Assembly (NCBI RefSeq): GCF_014287275.1 | Contig: NZ_JACONZ010000001.1 | Location: 1,054,001 to 1,118,000 of the forward strand | Direction: 5' to 3' | DNA from: Anaerofilum hominis | GTDB taxonomy: Bacteria; Bacillota; Clostridia; Oscillospirales; Ruminococcaceae | DNA: 64,000 bases | Part shown: one piece after another, positions 58,122 to 64,000 of the stretch | Layout of the letters: the number at the start of each line of letters is the position of its first letter | Position numbering within the stretch: position 1 is the first letter of the stretch | Translations under genes and position numbers: made by a program | The notes under the pieces: model-generated | Seen by the model: the letters and a program-made list of their open reading frames with translations, nothing else | The model's database searches: none | Told to the model about the DNA's origin: nothing

Positions 58122-59738
58122 TCACTCCAGCGGCTTCATCGTGGGGAAGAGCAGCACGTCGCGGATGGATGCCGAGTCGGTGAGCAGCATCACCAGCCGG
58201 TCCACGCCGAAGCCCAGGCCGCCCGTGGGCGGCAGACCGTACTCCAGCGCCGTGACGTAATCGTAATCCACCTGCGCCCTGCTGGCGGGGTCCAACGCTT
58301 TGCGCTCGGCCACCTGCCGCTCAAAGCGGCCTTTCTGGTCGATGGGGTCGTTCAGCTCGCTGAACGCGTTGCCAAACTCGGTGGCGTTGATGAAATACTC
58401 AAACCGCTCGGTAAAAGCGGGGTCGTCCGGCTTGCGCTTGGCAAGCGGGCTGATCTCCACCGGGTAATCATAGATAAAGGTGGGCTGGATGAGCTTGTCC
58501 TCGACGAAAGCGTCGAAAAACTCGGCCAGGATCGCGCCCCGGGTCGGCACCTCGGGCAGCTCCACGTGATGCTCTTTGGCCAGGGCGACCGCCTCTTCGT
58601 CGCCGGCCACGGCGGCAAAGTCCACCCCGGCATACTTTTTCACCGCTTCCACCATGGTCATCCGCTCCCAGTGGGACAGGTCGATCTGCTGGCCCTGGTA
58701 GGGCACCACCAGGCTGCCGCAGACCTTTTGGGCCACGGTCTTCATCATCTCCTCCACCAGGTCCATCATGCCGAAATAATCGGTAAAGGCCTGGTACAGT
58801 TCGATGGTGGTGAACTCGGGGTTGTGTTTGGGGTCCATGCCCTCGTTGCGGAAGATGCGCCCCACCTCGTAGACCCGCTCCATGCCGCCCACGATCAGGC
58901 GTTTTAAGTACAGCTCGGTCTCGATGCGCAGCACCATATCCATGTCCAGCGTGTTGTGGTGGGTGATAAAGGGCCGCGCCGAGGCGCCGATCTCAAACGG
59001 GGTGAGGATGGGGGTGTCCACCTCCAGAAAGCCCTTGCCGTCCAGATAGCTGCGCAGCTCGCGCAGGATCAGGCTGCGCTTGACAAAGGTGTCCTTGACC
59101 TCCGGGTTGACGATCAGGTCCACATACCGCTGGCGATAGCGGGCCTCCCGGTCCTTGAGGCCGTGGAACTTTTCGGGCAGGGGCAGCAGGGATTTTGCCA
59201 GCAGGGTAATGGCGTGCACCTTGACCGAGATCTCCCCCATTTTGGTGCGGAAGACCTCGCCGGTCACCCCCACCAGATCGCCGATGTCATATTTTTTATA
59301 GGCCGCGTAGGGCTCTTCGCCCACCACGTCCCGGCGCAGATAGATCTGGATATCCCCCGAGCCGTCCCGCAGCTCGGCAAAGCTTGCCTTGCCCATGATG
59401 CGCTTGCTCATCAGGCGGCCCGCCACCGACACGGTCTTGCCGGTCTCGCCCTCCGGCGTGTCGGCAAAATCCGCCTTGATGCCGGCCGCGTGGGCGTCTA
59501 CCGGGTATTTGGTCTGCCGGAACGGGTCGCAGCCCGCCTCGCGCAGGGCCGACAGCTTGTCCCTGCGGATCTGCAGCAGCTCGCTGTACGCCGCGGCGGA
59601 GAGCTCCTCCCCCGCCTCGGCGGCTTTCTGCGCCGCCTTTTTGGCGCCGGCCTTTACCCCGGCCGCCGCCTCCTGTACCGCGTCCTGCGCCTTTTTCAGC
59701 AGCTCCGCGCCCTGCTGTGCCTGTCCCTTCTCTTCCAT
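58122..59738 (-). CDS. lysS: class II lysyl-tRNA synthetase
   Basis: A 538-residue enzyme. OB-fold anticodon domain (about 95-205), then the class II core: motif 1 GFLEVDTPIL, motif 2 RVYEVGRIFRNEGMD, motif 3 GLGFGVDRLVMLLT. It is longer than usual by an N-terminal Ala/Lys-rich helix of about 45 residues (AKKAAQKAAEAGEEL). AAAGGAGG precedes ATG 59738, so the extension is part of the gene. Separated from greA by a terminator. Confidence 0.97.
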   Translation of the reverse strand: MEEKGQAQQGAELLKKAQDAVQEAAAGVKAGAKKAAQKAAEAGEELSAAAYSELLQIRRDKLSALREAGCDPFRQTKYPVDAHAAGIKADFADTPEGETGKTVSVAGRLMSKRIMGKASFAELRDGSGDIQIYLRRDVVGEEPYAAYKKYDIGDLVGVTGEVFRTKMGEISVKVHAITLLAKSLLPLPEKFHGLKDREARYRQRYVDLIVNPEVKDTFVKRSLILRELRSYLDGKGFLEVDTPILTPFEIGASARPFITHHNTLDMDMVLRIETELYLKRLIVGGMERVYEVGRIFRNEGMDPKHNPEFTTIELYQAFTDYFGMMDLVEEMMKTVAQKVCGSLVVPYQGQQIDLSHWERMTMVEAVKKYAGVDFAAVAGDEEAVALAKEHHVELPEVPTRGAILAEFFDAFVEDKLIQPTFIYDYPVEISPLAKRKPDDPAFTERFEYFINATEFGNAFSELNDPIDQKGRFERQVAERKALDPASRAQVDYDYVTALEYGLPPTGGLGFGVDRLVMLLTDSASIRDVLLFPTMKPLE

Positions 59739-59865
59739 ATTGCGCCTCCTTTTTACTTCCCCGCGCCGGTCTGCCGCCCGCCTTGGGCAGCTGCCGGAAA
59801 GCTCTGCCCCGCGGCCTGCGGCAAACAGCGCAGACGCGGCCCGTTCCCGGCCCGGCATGAACCAA

Positions 59866-59890
59866 AAAAGAGGGGCGGCAGCGCCGCCCC
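59866..59890 (-). terminator. terminator after greA
   Basis: GGGGCGGC (59872-59879) pairs with GCCGCCCC (59883-59890); on the minus strand TCTTTTTT follows. It lies 24 bases past the greA stop. Confidence 0.85.
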
Positions 59891-59913
59891 CCGTATCTGC
59901 CGTCTGTGGGCGG

Positions 59914-60396
59914 TCACTGCGCGGTGGAGATTTCCAGCACCTCGTAGTGGACGACCGCGCCGCTGGGCACCGTGATCTCGGCGATCTCGCCCACGCGCTT
60001 GCCCAGCAGGCCTTTGCCCACTGCGCTCTCGTCCGAGATCTTGCCCTCCATCGGGTCCGCCTCGGTGGAGCCGACGATGCTGTACTCGTCCACGTCCCCG
60101 TCGTCGTCCTTGACCTTGACGCGGCTGCCGACCATGACCTGGTCGTTGGTCAGCTCGCTGTGGTCCAGGACGCGCACGTTTTTGAGCATTTTTTCCAAAA
60201 AGATGATCCGGCTCTCCACCAGGCCCTGCTCGTTTTTCGCCTCGTCGTATTCGCTGTTTTCAGACAGGTCCCCAAAGCCGCGCGCCACCTTGATCTTCTC
60301 CGCGACCTCTTTGCGTTTGACTGTTTTCAGCTCTTCCAGCTCGTCCTCCAGGGCTTTCAGGCCCTCGGCGGTGACGACCATTTCTTTGTTGTTCAC
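59914..60396 (-). CDS. greA: transcription elongation factor GreA
   Basis: A 160-residue factor. N-terminal coiled coil with the acidic tip [16 protein letters not shown], then the FKBP-like C-terminal domain ([29 protein letters not shown]). It stimulates cleavage of backtracked RNA by RNA polymerase. The GTG start at 60396 has AAGGAG 8 bases upstream. A 100-base leader follows a near-consensus promoter. Confidence 0.96.
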   Translation of the reverse strand: MNNKEMVVTAEGLKALEDELEELKTVKRKEVAEKIKVARGFGDLSENSEYDEAKNEQGLVESRIIFLEKMLKNVRVLDHSELTNDQVMVGSRVKVKDDDGDVDEYSIVGSTEADPMEGKISDESAVGKGLLGKRVGEIAEITVPSGAVVHYEVLEISTAQ

Positions 60397-60501
60397 GATC
60401 CTGTCTCCTTTTCCTCCGCGGCGGGGTTCACTCCACCGCCCGCATAATATGCGAAAGACCGGGGAGAGGGTCCGCCTCACCCCGGCTAAACAGTAAGATG
60501 T

Positions 60502-60530
60502 ATTATAGTATAGAAGCCTCTCCATGTCAA
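60502..60530 (-). promoter_or_regulatory. near-consensus promoter of greA
   Basis: Minus-strand TTGACA (60525-60530) and TATAAT (60502-60507), 17 bases apart. The best sigma-70 match in the window. Confidence 0.9.
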
Positions 60531-60660
60531 GTGCAGTGGGCGTCTTTTACAATTTTACAGCTTGCTGCCCGCAGGTATGTTTTTCCAGGCGCGGGGTCCC
60601 GCGGCCCGGTCGGCACATCTCAGTATATGCGCTCCCCCGCCGCCTTATACCCTCTGCGCA

Positions 60661-60696
60661 GCCGCAGGGCCCCTCCCGAAAGAGGGGCCCCGCGGC
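60661..60696. terminator. hairpin downstream of the EF-G-like gene
   Basis: GCCGCAGGGCCCCTC pairs with GAGGGGCCCCGCGGC with one mismatch; loop CCGAAA. No T run follows on either strand, so termination efficiency is uncertain. It lies about 55 bases past the EF-G-like stop. Confidence 0.45.
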
Positions 60697-60750
60697 TGTT
60701 AAGAGAGGAGTATGAGAAGAGGGGAAAGCAAAATCAGGGGAGGCTTTGCC

Positions 60751-62829
60751 TCAGTCGTCGTCCGAGGAGCGGTCCATAAATTTCTTGGCCTCCTCGACGA
60801 CCTTGCCCTCCAGCTGGGAGGGCAGCTGCTCATAGCGCACAAACTCAAAGGTGAAAGACCCCTCGCCGCGGGTAAGGCTGCGGATAAAGGTCGTGAAATC
60901 GTGCATCTCGCCCATGGGCACCTCGGCCTCGATCAGCTGCATGCCGTCGCCGCTGCCGCTCATGCCCAGCACCCGGCCGCGCCGCTTGTTGACCTCGCCC
61001 ATCACATCGCCGGTGCCCGCGTCCGGCACCACCGCTTTCAGCGCGCCGATGGGCTCCAGCAGGACGGGGCCCGCCTCGGGCAGGGCCGCTTTATAGGCGA
61101 TCTTGGCCGCCATGCGGAAAGACTGCTCGTTGGAGTCCACCGGGTGGTAAGAGCCGTCCACCAGGGTGGCTTTCAGGCCGACCACCGGGTAACCCGCCAA
61201 CACGCCGTGGGCTACGGCCTCCTGCAGGCCTTTTTCCACTGCCGGGAAAAAGTTTTTGGGCACTGCGCCGCCAAAGACGTTCTCCTCGAACACCAGCTCC
61301 TCGGAATCGGTGGGTTCAAACTCGATCCACACGTCGCCGAACTGGCCGTGCCCGCCGGACTGCTTTTTGTGGCGGCCCTGCTTTTTGACCTTTTTGCGCA
61401 GGCTTTCGCGATAGGCGATGCGCGGCTGGGTCAGCTCTACCTCCACCCCGAACTTGGATTTCAGCTTGCTGGCCACCACGTCCAGATGCTGCTCGCCCAG
61501 GCCGGAAATGACCTGCTGCAGTGTCTCGGTGTTCATCTTGTAAGAGAGGGTGCAGTCCTCCTCGATCAGCCGGGCGATAGCGCCCGAGATCTTGCCCTCG
61601 TCGTTTTTCTGTTTTACTTTCAGCGCCATGGAATAGGTGGGCACCGGGAACTCGGGCGCAGGCAGCTTAAAGATCTTGCCCGGCGCGCAGAGGGTATCAC
61701 CCGTCTTGGTCGCAGCCAGCTTGGTGACGGCCCCGATGTCGCCCGCGCAGATGGCGTCGGTGTCGATCTGCTTTTTGCCCCGGATAAACAGCAGCTTGCC
61801 CAGCCGCTCTGATTCACCCGTGCGGCTGTTGACCACCGGCGAATCCGCTTTCAGCACGCCGGAGAGCACCTTGACATAGCTCAGCTTGCCCACAAAGGGG
61901 TCCGCCACGGTCTTGAATGCATAGACCGCCAGGGGGCCCGCCGCGTCGCAGGCCAGCTCGATGGGCTCGCCGTCCGCGTTCTCGCCCTGCGCCGCGCCCG
62001 CCTCGGCAGGGGACGGCATGAGGTGTTTCATATAATGCAGCATCGCGTCGATGCAGTCCAGCTTGGTGGAGCTGCCGCAGAACACCGGGGTGATGCTGCC
62101 CGCCTTGATGCCGGCCTTGACGCCGCGCTGCAGCTCTTCCTGGGTGAACGCCTCGCCGGAGAAGAATTTCTCCATCAGCTCCTCGTCGGTCTCGGCGACC
62201 GCCTCGCTCATGGCCTCCACAAGGCCGTCGAGCCGGTGGCCGAAGCTGGGCATCGGCACAGTGTGGGCCACGCCGCCCACATAGCTGTAAGCTTCCATTT
62301 TGATCAGATTGATGTAGATGCGGCCGCCGGCCTGTTCCACCGGCACGACCACCGGGCAGATAGAGGGGCCGAACTCGGCCTTGAGCTCTTCGAACACTTT
62401 GTAGAAATCAGCGTTTTCGACGTCGATCTTGGAGACGTAGAACATGGTGGGCTTGTGATATTTATGGGCCAGCTTATAGGCCTTTTTGCTGCCGACCTCC
62501 AGCCCGTCCCGGGCGGAGACGCAGATCACCGCGCCGTCGGCGGCCGGCATCCCCTCATGGATGCCCAGCTCGAAATCGAACAGGCCGGGGACGTCGATCA
62601 GATTCAGCTTGGTATCGCTGTACTCGGCTGACGCCAGCGCCAGCGAGAGGGAGGCCCTGCGGCGGATCTCCTCCGGGTCAAAATCGCACACGGTATTCCC
62701 GTCGTCCGTGCGCCCAAGCCGGTCGGTTCCTTTCGTATAATAGACCAGCGCCTCGACCAGACTTGTCTTGCCTGAACCGCCATGGCCGGAGATCAGCAGG
62801 TTGCGGATGTTCTCCTGTGTGTAGTTCAT
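60751..62829 (-). CDS. elongation factor G-like GTPase (FusA2 type)
   Basis: A 692-residue translational GTPase homologue with EF-G domain order. G1 is SGHGGSGKTS, G3 is DVPG in place of the usual DTPG, and G4 is SKID rather than NKxD. Domains II-V are complete (SGLGEQHLDV, GGHGQFGDV). These changes and the RRRAS switch mark the EF-G-like/FusA2 paralogues, not the main EF-G; a role in stress or recycling is inferred. It ends in an acidic SSDDD. AAGGGGG lies upstream of ATG 62829. Confidence 0.9.
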   Translation of the reverse strand: MNYTQENIRNLLISGHGGSGKTSLVEALVYYTKGTDRLGRTDDGNTVCDFDPEEIRRRASLSLALASAEYSDTKLNLIDVPGLFDFELGIHEGMPAADGAVICVSARDGLEVGSKKAYKLAHKYHKPTMFYVSKIDVENADFYKVFEELKAEFGPSICPVVVPVEQAGGRIYINLIKMEAYSYVGGVAHTVPMPSFGHRLDGLVEAMSEAVAETDEELMEKFFSGEAFTQEELQRGVKAGIKAGSITPVFCGSSTKLDCIDAMLHYMKHLMPSPAEAGAAQGENADGEPIELACDAAGPLAVYAFKTVADPFVGKLSYVKVLSGVLKADSPVVNSRTGESERLGKLLFIRGKKQIDTDAICAGDIGAVTKLAATKTGDTLCAPGKIFKLPAPEFPVPTYSMALKVKQKNDEGKISGAIARLIEEDCTLSYKMNTETLQQVISGLGEQHLDVVASKLKSKFGVEVELTQPRIAYRESLRKKVKKQGRHKKQSGGHGQFGDVWIEFEPTDSEELVFEENVFGGAVPKNFFPAVEKGLQEAVAHGVLAGYPVVGLKATLVDGSYHPVDSNEQSFRMAAKIAYKAALPEAGPVLLEPIGALKAVVPDAGTGDVMGEVNKRRGRVLGMSGSGDGMQLIEAEVPMGEMHDFTTFIRSLTRGEGSFTFEFVRYEQLPSQLEGKVVEEAKKFMDRSSDDD

Positions 62830-63179
62830 ACTCTTAGGACCCCCTTAACAAAAGTTGGCTGACGCACCCGGAAGCTGTTTCAAACATCGAGAGGACCGCC
62901 TTTTCCGCCGCGGCGCTGCGGCAGGGCCCGGGCCCCGTCCGGGGCCGCGGCTGTTGGGGGCTTTGCCGCCCCCGCCGGCTGCGAAAGGCCGGCAGTTTCT
63001 CTGGTTTCAAACCTGCGCCGGCGGTGCGCGCCGACACGAATCATATCAGAATTTTACCACATCAAAATCTGTTTTGAAAGCGGTAATCTGTAAAAAACCA
63101 CCGACTGACAAGAGAATTCAAGCCGGTTTATTTGTTCATTTTGCACAAGTATCCCGCTGAAAATCGACGCTGAGAGGCA
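62830..63179. other. gap upstream of the EF-G-like gene
   Basis: GC-rich near the gene, AT-rich from 63040. A minus-strand TAAAAT (63051-63056) with a weak TTCAAA 16 bases upstream (63073-63078) may be its promoter, giving a leader of about 215 bases. No other gene is supported. Confidence 0.4.
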
Positions 63180-63216
63180 AAAAAACGGCCCCGGAAAACG
63201 TTCCGGAGCCGGTTTT
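63180..63216 (-). terminator. terminator of the P-type-ATPase-like gene
   Basis: AAAACGGCCCCGGAA (63182-63196) pairs, with one mismatch, with TTCCGGAGCCGGTTTT (63201-63216). On the minus strand a run of seven T follows. Confidence 0.8.
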
Positions 63217-63349
63217 CATCACGATCGTGCCCGCGCAGGGCAAGCGCCGGGACCGCCCGCAGACAGCGGCAAACGCCCCTGCGGCGGCTGGCCTGCCCGC
63301 CCTTTGCTGGCGACGCGGGCCAGCCGTTCAGGCCCGCATCCATGCCGCT

Positions 63350-64000
63350 TCAATACCGCTTCATCAGCGGCACCGCGATCACCAGGATAAGCCATGCGCA
63401 CTGGTACAGCAGCACCGCCAGCGCGGACAGGCTGCCCAGGCCCGTGGTCACCGAAAGCAGCAGCCCCAGCAGGATGCCCAGCACCACCGCTGCGGTCTGC
63501 ACGATGCCTGCGGCCTTTTCGGCACCGGCAGCGGCGATGGCCGCGCGCAGGCCGCCGATAAAGGACGAAAAACTGCCGATGTGGGTCATCACGCCCTCGC
63601 TTTCCGGCAGATAGGACAGCGAGGGGGTGAGGGCGGTGAGCTCGGCGCCTGAGAGCACCTTTACATTTTCGGGGCTGACGCCGTAGCAGCCCGCCACCAG
63701 CTCGCTGGTGATATTGAAATCGCTGGACTTGACCAGCAGCGAGATGCCCGCGTGGCGCAGTTCCTCCACCGTCTCGGCCATATCCTCGTCCGGCCCGTAA
63801 CTGACCAGGAACATCCCGAACAGCCGCCCGGCCACCGCCAGATAGATGGGCTGTTTGTCCTCTCCCGTGTAGCGCTTTTCATAATCCATCGAGGGGATCT
63901 CGACGTCGTGGTGGGTCATCATCTCGCGGCTGCCCACGATGACCCGGTTGTTGTCGATCCAGCCCAAAAAGCCGTACCCCACCTCGGTGACCAGATTTTC
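63350..64000 (-). CDS. P-type-ATPase-like membrane protein (C-terminal part)
   Basis: The frame runs off the window's right edge, so only about 217 C-terminal residues are seen. IDNNRVIVGSREMM resembles the nucleotide-domain segment of P-type ATPases, and IYLAVAGRLFGMFLVSYGPDEDMAETVEELRHAGI parallels the stretch before the hinge, cited here as YLAVAGRLFGM and ETVEELRHAGI. However the TGD equivalent reads KSSD and no GDGxNDxP motif follows. Two or three TM helices end the chain. It could be a non-pumping ATPase relative common in Clostridia; the visible part alone cannot settle this. Confidence 0.65.
   Translation of the reverse strand, partial: ENLVTEVGYGFLGWIDNNRVIVGSREMMTHHDVEIPSMDYEKRYTGEDKQPIYLAVAGRLFGMFLVSYGPDEDMAETVEELRHAGISLLVKSSDFNITSELVAGCYGVSPENVKVLSGAELTALTPSLSYLPESEGVMTHIGSFSSFIGGLRAAIAAAGAEKAAGIVQTAAVVLGILLGLLLSVTTGLGSLSALAVLLYQCAWLILVIAVPLMKRY

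Noticed and set aside
1..64000. tRNA or rRNA genes
   Set aside because: No cloverleaf with a GGTTCGA-type T arm and no rRNA core motif was recognised by eye; a tRNAscan run would settle it.

Overview
The window looks like chromosome from a high-GC Clostridia relative, most likely of the Oscillospiraceae/Ruminococcaceae type found in the gut. The grounds are the six-gene Rnf complex in the order CDGEAB, DUF1292, RuvX and DUF3842 proteins typical of Firmicutes, strong Shine-Dalgarno sites with frequent TTG/GTG starts, clear sigma-70 promoters and anaerobe-style metabolism. No rRNA, tRNA or CRISPR array was seen. One AT-rich block (about 27.9-31.2 kb) differs sharply in base composition and carries decayed regulators, so it looks horizontally acquired.

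Layout. 0-1.4 kb: a divergent switch with an XRE/S24 regulator facing two micro-genes, and an operator palindrome inside each promoter. 1.5-6.2 kb: a dispersed repeat, an MBL-fold hydrolase and a two-component system followed by a predicted lipoprotein. 6.5-12.3 kb: a creatininase-family protein and the rnfCDGEAB operon. 12.6-15.3 kb: a possible CBM9-like protein, a small membrane protein, a MarR regulator coupled to a 24-residue peptide, and a C92-type hydrolase. 15.3-18.8 kb: a MacB-type ABC exporter operon behind an AT-rich palindromic operator. 18.9-23.8 kb: a degenerate tandem repeat, then a dTDP-sugar operon (glycosyltransferase, rmlA, rmlD, rmlB; no rmlC). 24-27.9 kb: LUD protein, methyltransferase, a 6S-like RNA candidate, DUF1292 and a lipoprotein cyclophilin. 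27.9-32 kb: the acquired block, with an amber-interrupted XRE gene, a frameshifted AbrB gene and an intact AAA ATPase-TOPRIM/DUF4435-like fusion resembling single-gene PARIS or OLD defence proteins. 32-36.2 kb: cardiolipin synthase, DUF3842, GNAT and RuvX.

36.3-57.9 kb is the most striking region. Two homologous small XRE regulators, each facing a small divergent gene, bracket about 20 kb of signalling genes: four large hybrid histidine kinases, a REC-GGDEF-EAL protein with a degenerate GGDEF site, an active-looking diguanylate cyclase and a double-GntR regulator. There is no ordinary DNA-binding response regulator, so output is probably through cyclic-di-GMP and phosphotransfer. Three of the proteins share an unusual three-cysteine PAS motif, C-x(9,10)-P-C-x2-C, and two signalling genes have a near-identical promoter plus leader element.

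58-64 kb returns to housekeeping genes: lysS, greA, an EF-G-like GTPase and, cut by the window edge, a P-type-ATPase-like protein that lacks the expected catalytic motifs in its visible part.
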